64,000 nucleotides of DNA from Ursus arctos (GCF_023065955.2 NW_026623100.1:72606727-72670726), one strand, 5' to 3'; counted from the first letter of the stretch, positions 25,601 to 37,862 are shown. Made by a program: numbers and translations. Notes: generated by a model from the letters alone, not told the origin.

Positions 25601-27373
25601 TTTTTTTTTGTTGTTCTTTGTTTTTTTCTTTCTAAGGATATCTAGCTTGAAAACTCTTATTTACATTTCCTATCCTACTTTCTTTTGAGCCAGTTAAAAA
25701 CTTGGGGAGGGCTGAGGAATTCTTCATTCACAAACTCAAAATGAGTAAAGATTAAATGTAAATGGATTGTCTTCATCTCTCTGAGGAAAAATACACCTTT
25801 ATAAACATTTAAAAGGAAAGCTAAAATTTTACATAGAATTTAAACTTATCTCACAATTTCTTTTCTTTTTTTCATAAAATTTCCCATATTAGCAAGAAAA
25901 CAAACATCAAATGCCTTCAGTATAAATTTCAAAAACACTTGAACTTCTGAAATAAACAAAATTGATGGTCTTCCATTAACTCATAACACCAACTGTCAAA
26001 GGATTCCAACAAATAAAAGCTGTTAACTGAAAGTCAGACTTGCACGGCACCATTTGGTACATTAAAATAAAACATATTAATAAGCATGTTAACTTTATCG
26101 ATAATGCTTAATAAGCCTCCATGAGACACTTACCTCATAATTTAAGATTGAATTTCAAGAAATCAGAAATAAACACACTAATCGCAAAGTAATAAAACCA
26201 ACACGAAATATAAAATACCAGAGACTCCCATAGCACCACAGTCTACTATTTAAAGAAATCTCCAATTGCAATAAAATACGAAACAACAGAAATATTAGGG
26301 TCTAGTTATTTGTGTTAGAAAAAAATATACCCTGGCTCCAAAGCACATTTAACATGTTAATGATTTGCAAAAATCTATTTACATTCAGCTCCTCAAAAGT
26401 TCATTGTCTTTCAGAGCCTAAGAGATAATAAGCAAAATCCAAACAAAGGAGAGAAAAAATATTATTTAAACTTAAAGATTTCCATTTTCAGAAAAGTCCC
26501 TATATGAGCAAGAATAAGGAAAAATAGAATTCATTCTATAAATCTGTAATAACTGCAAATAAATTTAACTGATAAGTTAACACTTTGCCTTTTATGAGTA
26601 ATACTTCATAAAAATGAAATCCTTTTATTGAAGAGAGCCCTACTTTCTATGAAAAGTTCGGCAATTATTGTATCAGATATATTGAGTTTGAAGGCCACTT
26701 GGTGAATGAAGAGTGCTCCAAGTCTTAAGTGTAATTTAGAACAAAAGGAAATAGATTGTTCACCTGAAAATAACCCAACAAATGGTTATAAATGCAGTGC
26801 ATTGTCTTAAAAAAAATAAACAGTTGGTGGTTACAGAGCAGGTCATCTGTGTTAGAAGCAGTGAAGAAAGGCAGTGGAGAAATCCAGAGAAAGCGTAAGA
26901 ATCATAACGAATTACCCAACTTGCATGCTTTAAGTTAGCTGGTAAGGGTATAGAACATCTCTTTAATGTATTCACAGGCACCTTATTATTAAAGTGTCAA
27001 ACCTCTGTGAGGATTCTTGAATAATCTGTTATTCCATTTCTGTTTCATTCATTAAGTAGTTTCTGAAGCACCCCCAGGATCCCCGTTTGTGAAGTTCTCA
27101 ATGAACCAGGTTGGGAACAACTTAAACTATTTTGACTCACTTAAGAGGGCATAAATTATCTTTAGAAACAAACTGTAAATGAGGAATGCACTATTGTGGT
27201 CCCTTCACAGGGTGAACATGTTAAAATAATTCCATAGCTCAAAAGAACCATGATCTAAGTGGTACACATAGCTATCATAGTCTGGGTTTAGATTCCCTTT
27301 TTGACTTATTAACATCAGTTCTTGTAAATAGATAAAAATAATTTATATTTTGACTTATTAAGAGATAAAAGGA
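25600..27373. other. AT-rich repeat-poor stretch
   Basis: About 1.8 kb with no recognisable repeat or gene. It includes AT-rich blocks with a TATCGATAATGC site near 26096. The absence of repeats in an otherwise repeat-dense intron could mark conserved non-coding DNA. Confidence 0.4.
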
Positions 27374-27602
27374 GGGGCGCCTGGGTGGCTCAGTCAGTTG
27401 GGCGTCTGACTTGTGGTTTCAGCCTAGGTCATGGTCTCATGGGTCCTGAGATCGAGCCCCAAGATCGAGGCCCACAAAGTCCAGCTCCATGCTCAGTGGG
27501 GAGTCTGGTTGGGATTCTCTCTCTCCCTCTGCCCCTCCCCCCACTTGAGTGTGTGCTCTCGCTCTCTCTCTCTCAAATAAATAAATATATCTTTAAAAAA
27601 AA
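27374..27602 (+). mobile_element. SINEC (longer variant)
   Basis: GGGGCGCCTGGGTGGCTCAG head and CTCTCTCTCAAATAAATAAA end. It carries an extra segment (AAGATCGAGGCCCACAAAG) that its sisters lack. Confidence 0.92.
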
Positions 27603-28694
27603 GAGAGAAACAGAAAAATATTCATGGATTACAATAAACTCTTAAGCTACTCTTAAAGGTATTATTATAGTGCTTTTATATCTTTAGTGAGAATAAATTA
27701 TATAATAATCTTTAGTCCAACTCTTCCTTTTAGTAACATAAAAATATTGAAAGCAATGTTAATTGTACGTATTTTTAGTCAAAATAATTTAATTTCTTGG
27801 TATAATTAACAAGGTGCATACAACTGATTCTTGGAACAAAGATTAAATTGACATATGTTACAGAGTATCTAGTATAAAAGACATTGTGCAAATATTATGG
27901 AAAAATGAAAAAGGTCATTGTAATCTCTGCCCTTGTGGACTGTGCTTTCATATTGTAGATACGTCTTTGAGATGAAAATGCTCCTTGATATACTGCACTT
28001 TTTATGTATTAGAGGGATGGATTAAATAATTTATATGGATCCCATCCAGTTCATTTGCTCTATTAATTATGTGAATTAACCACTGGGACAGTAGAAATAT
28101 CATTTATTAACTTGTGTACCACTTGAAACTTTTGGAAAATTGATACATTTATATCTACTAAAGGTAACTGAGATGGACATTGTCAATTTCAACTTTAGAC
28201 TAAACTGAATGTGACCCATTCTTTAAGAAGAACCTTCCAATGTCCCTAAATATTTACTAATCTAAGGAACATAGATATCACCCAATACAAAGAAAAAGAC
28301 CTTCAGAATGATATTAAAAGGTATTGCTTTCATGAATTAGGACCCTTGTTTGATATTGACATTATACTGTCATTTTATGAAATTCCCCAAGGAGCTCCTC
28401 AGCAATGTTTGGAATCCATACCTATATGCAATCCCAACAGAAAATCTATAGCTTGCACAGGACAACATTTCTAATCATGTTATCCTACTACAGATGAGAT
28501 TCACAGCATAGCAAATGAAAGCAGGGCACTTAGAGCTGCAAGTCTTTGCATATTTTACCTGGTGTTCAGACCCATCTGGGCATGACTATTTTCAGAATGA
28601 GATAGTAAGACCTGGTGACATTTGTTAGGGACAGACTCTATCCAAGACCGAGCTCAACCCAATTTAGCAAAGGTTTACCATGAAGGGTTAAATT
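27603..28694. other. Unique AT-rich DNA
   Basis: No gene or repeat was recognised. Confidence 0.45.
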
Positions 28695-28834
28695 AAATTG
28701 TTAATTGGTAAGGCTCCTGGCTGGCTCAGTGGTAGAACATGCAACTCTTGATCTCAGGGTTGTGAGTTCAATCCCATGTTGGAGATAGAGATTACTTAAA
28801 ATAAATAAATAGAAATGTTTAAAAATTGTTAATT
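28695..28834 (+). mobile_element. Short SINEC (truncated type)
   Basis: GCTCCTGGCTGGCTCAGTGG head and TTGGAGATAGAGATTACTTA end, with AAATTGTTAATT on both sides (28695-28706, 28823-28834). Confidence 0.88.
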
Positions 28835-29514
28835 TTTGAACATGTTGAGAAACTCACCCCTATGCTTCCACAAAAACTCCCAAGAGTATTTAACTTATCT
28901 TTTAAATGAGAAAGAAACTCAGACTGTCTTCCTCAAGCCTTCCCTAATGCCTCAGCTTTTTGCAGGTAAAAATTCCTGGCATTTCCCCAAAGGGGACATC
29001 TGTAGTGGTTGTGGCTATCTTTCTGAGGGCGTGGGAGATTACATATTTCAAAAAGGAACAGGAGGACCTGGATTATCTTTAAAAGGCCTAGAGCTTTACT
29101 GTACAGGCATTCGGGAGAGAAAATGGGGGAGAAATAGAAAAACTGAGTGAGAGGAAAAGAGAAAATAAAAAGAAGGAAAGAAAAGAAGGGCCAGGTAGGC
29201 AGGTGTGATTGCTGCTTTGCAGTCCCAGTGCAGCAAGACAGCTGCCCAAGTGCTTTCCAAGCCCTAAAAGGCTTTGCCAGCAGCACTGCTGTCCTCTCTA
29301 GCGCCCACTTCAGGCTGAGCCACTCCGGCATTCTTCCTTTAGTCTTCCTGCCCCCCACCCCTCCCCTTCTCTGCAGGTGGCTGCATCTGGAGGATTTCCA
29401 TGAAGGCTGGGGACAGTTAGGCATCTTGGATTTGGGTTCTGCCTTCTAGGAGCCAAAGTAGAGCTGGCAGAACCCATTGTGTATTTACACTGCAGCTGCC
29501 TCACTCTGCTAGGT

Positions 29515-29770
29515 CCCAGGCCCTGCAGCTGCAGCAGTTCTGGAAGATGCAAGACCGGAAGAAGAGTGAGGATGATGCCTGCAGTGTCTCAGAAGGCTGG
29601 AGTCCCTGAAGGATGAGAGCGCAGAGGAGTTGGAGAGGGGCCTGGCCAGGGCCCAAACAGGACCTTTGAGTGATATGCCAGTGCTCTCAAAAAAAAAAAA
29701 ATCCAAGGATTCCAAAGAAATTAACTGAGATGCAGAGGAGGCCAGGAAGGCCAGGTTAAACATTGAATAA
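29515..29770 (+). pseudogene. Exon-like coding remnant, unidentified
   Basis: One frame reads LQLQQFWKMQDRKKSEDDAC. After a shift, another frame reads RLESLKDESAEELERGLARA. Together they look like a charged coiled-coil protein with one frameshift. TCCCAG precedes the stretch and a near-consensus donor (ATAAG|GTAAGT) follows at 29771. It could be a decayed retrocopy, a lost exon, or chance in GC-rich DNA. I do not recognise the parent. Confidence 0.25.
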
Positions 29771-30019
29771 GGTAAGTATATTGGAGGTGAGGGGCAACAG
29801 AAAAGAGATAGAAAGTGACCTTATAAAAAGGGAGAAATGATAGGGTGTGAAAAGGAATCCTTGGGACTCTCTTGAAAGATATGCTGGGGACCAGCCAATT
29901 GTTTATTTGAAGACCTTAGCAATGTCACTGAGGATGATGAAATTGTAGGGAGAAGGGAACATTTCCACTTCACATTACTCTGTAATGGTTTATTTCATAG
30001 ACTAGAAGTTAACTGACTT

Positions 30020-30115
30020 TTCCCTAGCTTCGTGGTTCTGGGCCTCAGTTTCCTCATCTGTAAAACAAGGGGTTTGGACTAGATGCTTTTGAAGGTCTCT
30101 GACTGATGTGACTCT
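30020..30115 (+). mobile_element. MIR-type fragment
   Basis: GGCCTCAGTTTCCTCATCTG and TAAAACAAGGGGTTTGGACT match the MIR core. Confidence 0.7.
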
Positions 30116-31956
30116 GTCAACCTACGAGCCAGGGTATCTGACACCAGCATCTCTGAGATTTAGTACCAGGTTCCCCATTCTTCCTGCACTACCCATTTAT
30201 CAGTGCAGTGTAACAATACCCGCACCATTCGTGAAGCAGATCCCAACTCTCAGTGATGACGGGCAGCATGGCTCAATCATGACAAGAGATTGATCCTTCT
30301 GCCCTAACTAAGGAAGGGAGGAACAGTGATTTACACTTTGGGTTTTCCAGGAGAGAATATTCTCGAATTTTTTTTATTTCAGATTTTATCCATTGTAAAT
30401 TATAAATTCCTTTGAGGGGTTCGAAAGAGTTGGACTGGCTAAAGGGCCAAGGGGCTGTATAACGATCTGCCTTATTTGAAGGAAAATTTATGTCATTACA
30501 GAAATTGAATCTGCTTTTTCCATGGAAATCCAGCTCACACTGGCCATGCTCTTCTCTTGTCTGCCTGCCTCATGCCATTCTGCCAACTGCTTCAGGGCAG
30601 CATTTTCTGGAGTTATTAAACACCCAAGCTTAATGAGAGTGCACTTATGGGTGAAGTATTCAATGATGCAGGACCCCCACCCCCAACACACACATAATCG
30701 GTTTAGATGATAGTGGGGATAAAACATGTTTTCACCAAGAGTTTCGTTTTTAATTTGTCTCAACCTGAAATTCCTTTAATGTTTTTAAAATTAATATGTA
30801 GAAATACAACTCCTTTGCTCCTCTTGTTTTCAAGTGGGATGTGACACACAGATAGTATCCATTTGTGTTTTCTACACCCACTAGCATTTCCATTTCATTT
30901 TAGTCTCCAAAATATGGGCAAGAGCACAACTCCAGAAAAATGGATTCCCACTCTCCCATCTCACAGGGCACTGAACCGTGCAGCGCTAAGCACTTGCACG
31001 GAGCCTCACCATTTCCTCCGATCCCCACCCCCATTCACCAGTGCCGCCTGGTTTCCACAGGGGGTTTGACCTTGCAAAGACCCTGCTTCAGTTTCTAGGC
31101 AAGTTACAACTCATTTTAACTCAAACACAAAACGACCTTTTCTCCTTTAAAGAAACAGTACCAAATGTAACATACCTGGGCTTACATTTCTCAACCCTGT
31201 ATTCCAGAATGTGAACACGGGATGCAAAGGCAGGTAACTAGTTTGGGTCTCACAGTTCCCATTCAGAGGCTCTGAGATTCAGACTCTGTTCAAAACAGAC
31301 GGCTGACTATGTGGTTGAACATCTTTCCTTTTTTGCCCATTCACCATCATGACGAAAAATCAAAACCAAAAAATTATCTGCTCATTTCTAAATACAAGAA
31401 ATGTGTTTCTTTTGCGCCTCGCTCCGTGGTTCTAAACACGAACACCCGCTCGGAAACCAACACTGTTTTCCACACCTCATCTCGTCTACTCAGTTTCACT
31501 TAGCAAACACCTTCACTGCTCTTCCACGGTGAGAAAAATGGTGCACCAACCCCACGGATGACAGGTTGGTACTTGACTGCAACCGCTCAATAGTTTTATC
31601 AGCAACCAGAAAACTTCACAATCGGTGAATAGCTACTTAAATGCGTGTAAGGAAATCTGCTTATTTATGGGCTTACACTAAAAAAACCACCTCTGTTTCA
31701 CCTATCTTAAATCTAGCCTAAAACAATCCCCTAAACACGCCGCAGATAAACACTCCCCCTTCCCCCACCCCCATTATCCCAAAAGATCCCCCCATTGACT
31801 AACAACACATTCAGACGGCCAGCATTAACCAAAGCAATTGCCACCATGCATTCAGACGCATCTATGTAAAGTATGTGACAATAGCCAAAGCATCTCTCAG
31901 ACAATTGACTGTACTACACATGCAGAAAAGCAACGAAGAATGCATTTTCCACTTAC
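30116..31956. other. Repeat-poor flank of the CpG region
   Basis: No SINE, L1 or L2 was recognised. The sequence is of mixed composition and becomes C/A-rich near 31.7 kb. It may hold downstream regulatory DNA of the inferred VSNL1 promoter. Confidence 0.4.
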
Positions 31957-32450
31957 AGTTATAGCGCTGCGCACGGTCACTTAATGAAAATGATAAAACT
32001 CAACAGTTCTTTATATATATGTATAATTCAGATAAACGGTTAAGCCGTCTCTGTGTGTGGTTCTCTCGCGCTCTTTTTTTTTTTTCTCTGCAGCTCTAGG
32101 CTGCTTAAATCCCTCTTGGATCGCGCCTCGCAAGCCCAGCCGCCGCCGCAACAAGCTCGGGTAAGTCTATGCTGCAGATTGGGAATCCCATAGAAAACCT
32201 AGGGTCCCTGGAGCTGGATGCGCAGGCGCGCGAGCCGCCGCCTCTCGAGGCACCCCCTCCCCTTTCCCTCCTCCCTCTTCCTCCAGCTCCGCAGCCCCAG
32301 CTCTGCGAGCTCACAAGCCGGTGACCAAAAGCAGCCTGGCATTGGCGCATGCTCAGTTGGAGGGGCTCGGAGTTCCCGTGGGTGGATTCCATGTCTCCAG
32401 ATTTTAGCGGAAACTCAAAAGGAAAGTACATAGGAAAAGGGGAGCCTGGC
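31957..32450 (-). promoter_or_regulatory. VSNL1: Inferred VSNL1 promoter / non-coding first exon
   Basis: VSNL1 encodes visinin-like protein 1, a neuronal EF-hand calcium sensor. In mammals its first exon is non-coding and its promoter faces RAD51AP2. This CpG-rich block (dense from about 32060 to 32450) lies about 23 kb upstream of RAD51AP2, in the orientation and distance expected. On the - strand a good donor (ATAACT|GTAAGT) occurs at 31957/31956 and could end exon 1; an alternative CCCAG|GTATGT lies at 31176/31175. No VSNL1 coding sequence is visible in the window: the N-terminus I would expect (MGKQNSKL...) was not found. The assignment therefore rests on synteny, CpG content and a donor site. 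Confidence 0.45.
32094..32160 (+). other. Exon-like segment on the + strand (possible antisense exon)
   Basis: A strong polypyrimidine tract with CTCTGCAG ends at 32093. After 67 bp a near-consensus donor, CTCGG|GTAAGT, begins at 32161. Both signals are on the + strand, opposite to the inferred VSNL1 transcript. This could be an exon of an antisense non-coding RNA or chance. Confidence 0.25.
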
Positions 32451-32879
32451 TACCGGAGCAGCCTGCACCTGGACAGGCGGTAGGGAGAGCAAGTGGGCTC
32501 ACCACACCCCGCCGTTTTGGAGTCTGATGATGAAGGCGAAGGCCAGAGATGGGACACTTGGAGCCTTCTATTCCCAAGGCTCCCAGCCCTAGAGGGCCCT
32601 CGGCCCACCCTTTGTCAGCTGTAAGAGAAAACTGCAGAAATCCTTTTCTTGAGAGGAAGTGTATCCCCGGCTAGCTGTGAGCATATCTACCCGGCTCACT
32701 GTGAAGGAATGGTTATGGTGGGCACTTTTCGTGGGCCATTTCATCCGAGGGTCTTAACCTGGGAGTACTGGAAGCCAGGCCTTCTCGTACCCCATTGCCC
32801 AGGACCATACTGCCCAGAGCGGCTAGAGAAATGTATGTTGAAGGAAGCTGGGTCCGAGGCTTCTTGCCTCGTGTGACCT

Positions 32880-32960
32880 CGGGCAAACCATGCTAACCAT
32901 CAAGGAACATTTAACAAGCGCCTGTAGTATGCAGTTAATAAATATTTATTGAATATGCGC
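32880..32960 (+). mobile_element. L2-like 3' end fragment
   Basis: TGTAGTATGCAGTTAATAAA and TATTTATTGAATATGCG resemble an L2 tail. Short. Confidence 0.4.
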
Positions 32961-33226
32961 AGTGGGGGGGATGGATGGGAGGGAACAAACCATCCTTGGA
33001 ATACATGGTTGAGGGCTTGGTCTAAGTGATATTATAAAGCCCCCTTCTGTGTCCATTAAGGACGCCTGTGTTTGCTAGCCCTCCCCCTCTCCCCACTGTC
33101 CTGCCAAAGCCTAGAAGACTTGGCAAGGAGTAGTGCCCAGTAAATGTTTGGTTGCTTCCCTACCAGGAAAGCAAGAATTCCCAGATGTTCCCAACCCGAT
33201 CAGTTTCCTTAAGTGTGTATGTTTGC

Positions 33227-33258
33227 TCATTCGTTCATTCATTCATTCATTCATTCAA
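33227..33258. repeat. (TTCA)n microsatellite
   Basis: About seven TTCATTCA-type units, followed by a diverged ancient-repeat stretch to about 33350. Confidence 0.75.
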
Positions 33259-33639
33259 CAATTATGCAGTAACCAACTACTTATTATTAACCACTGTTTT
33301 GGGGATAAACGCTGTGAACAAAAGCCCGTCCTGGGTTCTGCATGAAGGTGGGAGTTCTATTTTCAAGGGAGGGGAGTTCTGGGGGCACAGTGAAGGTCTA
33401 GGTTCTCCTTAACCTTTACAATTTCACACGCTTTATCACGTTCAGGAAAACTGCAGTGTTAATAAACCTTTTGGTTCTGAGGACACCAAGAGCATCTTAT
33501 GGCAAAAGGCCTCTAGACTGACAAATCTCCGTTGCCAGGAGGGAGCTACTCCTAGCTACCAAGTCGGAGAGTCCAGCTTGGAAGAACTTGAGGATACTTC
33601 AAACCAAAACCAGGAGAAACTCCGCTCCACCAGTCTGAC

Positions 33640-34000
33640 GCTGAAAGACTTGTGCTCGGTGAGGACCCCCTGTAGTGACGCCTAAGTCGCAGCCCGACGC
33701 TCAAAGCCAAACTGGCCGGCGCAGGGCCCAGGAATGCGCTTTCCTGGGCCAGACGCCTCGGGAAGGTGGCGCAGGGTGGGGGAGCGCTCTCGGGACTCCC
33801 GGGACAGAGCGCGCAGAAGTCCCCTCCCGGCGGGGCTCTTCCGCGGGGTGCTGGCGACCTCGGAAACCCGGAGCGCGGAGTCCCGCGGAGCAGGGCGCGC
33901 GCCCGGGCGCGTTGCGGCAGCTAAACACATTGAGAGTCTGGCGGGCGCCAGCTCCGCGCTCCCGGGCCGCAGTGCGCACTGCGCAGCGGGGCTGGTGGGT
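33640..34000. promoter_or_regulatory. Second CpG island upstream of the inferred VSNL1 exon
   Basis: A very CpG-dense stretch of about 0.3 kb, with long overlapping open frames on both strands of the kind GC-rich DNA produces by chance. It lies 1.2 kb beyond the first CpG block, on the side towards RAD51AP2. It may be an alternative VSNL1 promoter, the true main promoter, or the start of a divergent non-coding transcript. No TATA box or clear first-exon donor singles out one reading. Confidence 0.6.
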
Positions 34001-36946
34001 TGTTTCTTTCCGTTTCTTGGGTTGGGGTGGGGGCAAAAGTCAGTTCTGGATGTGTCTCTTCGGTTGGCCGTGGAGACAGCCTCCAAAGCTTTCAAGTTAA
34101 TTTATCGTCTTTTGTCGATCTCCCCTACTAAAGCGTTTTAAGCTGGGCTGTCTGGTTTCTCTCTGGAGACAGCCTCCGCATTGCAATCCGCATCAGCTGA
34201 AGGAAGGGGTCATAATGCCATTTCTCCGCGTGGAAGAGATGTGCATGTGTTTTGCGCCCTGGCGGTCTCTTTCGTGGCAATATTCGGGTTTAGATAACTT
34301 ACTTTCAACTTGTGCTTAGGAAAAAACGAACGCTGATACTTTAAAGCGTGTTCTGTTGTAGGGGAGGTTTGATTTCGATGCGTGCGCTTTTGTGAAGCAG
34401 CTTTGTCTAATTCGGCAGAAAATGTTTAAAAAGTTTTATTTGCACTGAAGCGTTGTTTGGCGTCCTGAATGCGGTATCTTAATTTTTAATCTCCAGCTGT
34501 GATGCAACTTTATTTTCTTAAGCTTTAATGTTTTGTTGTTAATTTTTTTTTTTCTGAGATGCCTTTTGATCGAGTTTTATGTGCAGCGTGAAATCACCGT
34601 AGGGAAGCAAATTCTAAGACACCAAAGGAACATATCGTTAAAATTACGGAAAGCGGTTCCCCTCTTTAGGATGGCAGAATGAACTTGAAAAGAGGAATGT
34701 GGTAGACACTAAAAAATCAGGGAACCCTCAGTTTCTTTCCTTCTTTGGGCATTTGCAGATGTCACTGATAATCACGGAAGAACAGAGGTGCTCGGTCCCG
34801 CGCTCTGAGCCCTGGAGTAGAGGAATTGGAATACCGCACCCTTCTGGGTGCAGAATACCGTGGAGGTGTAGCAGTAGTTCCATTGACATAAAGCCCTCCA
34901 GCACTGTGGATGGATAGCGGGGTCAGCTTTCATACTCTGGAGAATTTTTAGGGGGATGGGGAGGAGAGGAAGGTGCTGTAGAGAAGAGTTTTGGGGTTTT
35001 TTGTGGGTTTTTTGTTTTGTTTTGTTGTTTTTTTTGGGGGGGGGTTTTTTTTTTTTTTTTTTTTTTTTGTTTGTTTGTTTTTTGGAGTACCTAGTAGAAT
35101 CCTCACTTGCCCAGAAACTACTGGGGAGCTCTTTTCCTTTCCTCATAAATTGTATTGTTTTCCGAGGTAGCCTTACTTCCCACCTCACTCTTTCCCAGAT
35201 TCAAACAAACAAAATGAAACTAAGAATGACCTTTTAGGTGTACAGAACTTCATTTAATATTGGCATCCACTTTAATCGAGACACAGACAAGTTGAACACA
35301 GAGAATGATGGTACAAAACGCGAGGAGGATAACAGGTCTGAGCTTGTGGTCCTCTGAGCTCATGGTAATATTATTTAATAGACATGCTGTGTATAAAATA
35401 TATGAGCCAAGAATGGTGGAACTTAAGGCATGGGGGCATTTAGGAAATTGGAAGGAATATTAAGTGTTTGAAAGTCAACATTAGAAAATGAAAAGAGACA
35501 GGAATTGGAAAAATGGATTTAAACTCATTTAAATTCATGCAGAATAATGATAGCAATTTTCTTGTATAGGTAAAGTGTCTGTTTCAGAAAGCTATGGATA
35601 TTAATCCTTACAGAGATGCATTACATAAGATAATTATGTTTATCCTGTTTTATTTATCCTATTTTTAAAAATATACGGATAGGCCAACGAAATAAAATAA
35701 CTTTCTGAGGTCAACAGCAAGTTATTACCTAGAATAAAGCTATATAGTAACTTTTCTAGCAGAAAGTATTTCATTCTATATGTTTGTATTCCTTCTACAT
35801 GTTTTTCTAAAATAAGTGGAAAAATGCAAGACCATGAGGAAGTGATTCCCATGCAGTTAGGGAGTGAATTCCAAGTCTCTATGCAGAAGAGGGATTGACA
35901 GTCCTAGTGTTAAAGAACTCCATTGATCATTTCTCCCCGTGGACCTCTGATTTAGCTCTAATCCATGACTGAATGTAAACTCATTTTGAAAGATTATTCT
36001 TAGCTGTGTCACCAGTTTCCTTAAAAATTGAAAATCCGCAATAAAAGTTCCTTAAATCCCTGCTGAATGAATTATTGTCAAAGCTTTGCGTTTCCTGGAA
36101 GTTTCTTGGAGTCTTAGAAATGGTCATGGCAAATGCAGGTGCTCTGCAGTCTTAAGAATAGAAAGTGCTTTATTCCATTGTGTCTTCCACATTTGGGCCT
36201 AACCTATAAATTCCCAGGAGGGCTTTTAAGTTGGAAATATTCACCATTATTGTTGCGTGTTTTCAACACACAAAAGAAAGGCTGATAGAAGAATTGCACT
36301 AAATATGATATCTATTTTTTTCTTCCATGACTTTTTAGGTAGTCCTGTGCACTAGGCTGTACTCTTTTTGAGTTGTGTGAATAGCCACTGCAAATATAAT
36401 CACGGATTCATACGCTGGCGCTTCTGTACTTTGAAAACCACCTGATGTCAAAGGGTCTTCAAAAGCCCTTCTTGCTTAAAACATATCTTACTAACTTGCT
36501 CCTACCTTCAGTCTTTATTTTCCTTAATATAGTTCCTTTGAATTTTTAATGATACTTTTCAAGTCAAGAGAGAATGTTAGCATAAAATATAAAGGAAAAT
36601 AAAAATAATGAATTCTTCACTCCTTCTGAGACTACCAACAAAAACAAACTCAGATCCTTCACCAAACGATTTTCACAGCTGGGTTTATATATTCACCTAT
36701 TCCTCGAAGGAGGAAAGGACTTCCTCATTTTTTAGTGTTCTTATCATATTCCCCCCTTTAAAGTTCATTTGACCATCCTAAGGAGGTTCAGGTAGAGAGC
36801 GTGATCATTGATGATTCTTGTTTTTCTTCCAGATTGTAGGTTTAGTACCTGTACTACAGTCTCGAAGAGAGTGGATTGTATTAATTTTTTAAAAAGAAAA
36901 AAAAAATGCTTAAGTAAACTAATGGAGGTGTTTAGTAGCGGCTGCA
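34001..36946. other. Repeat-poor upstream flank of the CpG region
   Basis: Apart from the T/G tract near 35.0 kb, no repeat or gene was recognised. With the CpG region it forms an 8-kb zone without carnivore SINEs (28835-36946). Confidence 0.5.
34990..35085. repeat. T/G homopolymer tract
   Basis: Mixed T and G runs, including nine Gs followed by a T run of more than 20, then GTTT units. Low complexity and error-prone to sequence. Confidence 0.8.
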
Positions 36947-37177
36947 GGTCGGATTCCTTTTTTTTTTTTTTTTAAAGATTTTATTTATTTATTTGACAGA
37001 GATAGAGACAGCCAGAGAGAGAGGGAACACAAGCAGGGGGAGTGGGAGAGGAAGAAGCAGGCTCCTAGCGGAGAAGCCTGATGTGGGGCTCGATCCCACA
37101 ATGCCGGGATCACGCCCTGAGCCGAAGGCAGATGCCCAACTGCTGTGCCACCCAGGCGCCCCGGTCGGATTCCTTTT
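36947..37177 (-). mobile_element. SINEC, young ursid-type, with target duplication
   Basis: The element spans about 36962-37162 in reverse. A perfect 15-bp duplication, GGTCGGATTCCTTTT, lies at 36947-36961 and 37163-37177. Confidence 0.95.
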
Positions 37178-37199
37178 GATCTCCCTCATTCACTTATCA

Positions 37200-37345
37200 G
37201 ACACGTATCGAATACCTACTTTGTGTCAGTCAGTGTCCTGAGCACTTTATATGCAGCATTCCATTTCACAACGACTTTATTTATGTATAAGTACTATTGT
37301 CACCCATTTTACAGATGAGGAGAGGGCTGAGGCAACATATATATT
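37200..37345 (-). mobile_element. MIR
   Basis: ATACCTACTTTGTGTCAGTC, ATTGTCACCCATTTTACAGA and GATGAGGAGAGGGCTGAGGC match reverse MIR. Confidence 0.75.
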
Positions 37346-37862
37346 AGTAATATCTCCAGATGCCTTCTTCACTTAGTTCAGTTTCTCTTTCTTCACCCCA
37401 TTCCAGTTAATGTTATGATTCTCCCTCTATAAATTACTACTTTTTTATCCACCTATTTACCTATGCAAGCAGAATATTGTGAATACTGTGATCATCTTAT
37501 TTCTCTTCAATAGTCTCCCATTTTCTCCTGAGAAAACTTCAAACCCTAAGTCATGTATTCAGAATCTTCCACCATGTGGCAGACTGCTACTTGCCTACCT
37601 TAACCACAGAGCAACGAATTTGGGAAGGGGAAGAGGGAGGAAAGAGGCCCAGAAAAAGAAGTCCACCTTTCCCAGCATTGCTGCATTTTCATCTATTGCA
37701 TGAAGGGGAATAGAAATAGAACGCTCCCTCTTTTTGTTGTTGCTGTTGTTTTGTTGTTGTTTTTACTATATTTCTCCTTTAAGTTCATTATAACATCCTA
37801 AAGGAGTATTCCAGAAGAGGAAGAATGACTGTTGGTGATCTTAAATCCAGACTTTTCTCTTG

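Larger units (their letters stand above)
1..31956 (-). other. VSNL1: Presumed VSNL1 intron 1 (no coding exon seen)
   Basis: If the CpG block at 32 kb is the VSNL1 first exon, all DNA to its left is intron 1 on the - strand, which is tens of kilobases long in other mammals. Neither strand shows an open frame resembling the EF-hand coding exons or any other protein I recognise. The content is interspersed repeats, listed separately, with unique AT-rich DNA between. Confidence 0.4.

Noticed and set aside
33675..34141. Four overlapping open frames of 110-140 codons on both strands
   Set aside because: They lie in a CpG island where stop codons are rare. None resembles a known protein.
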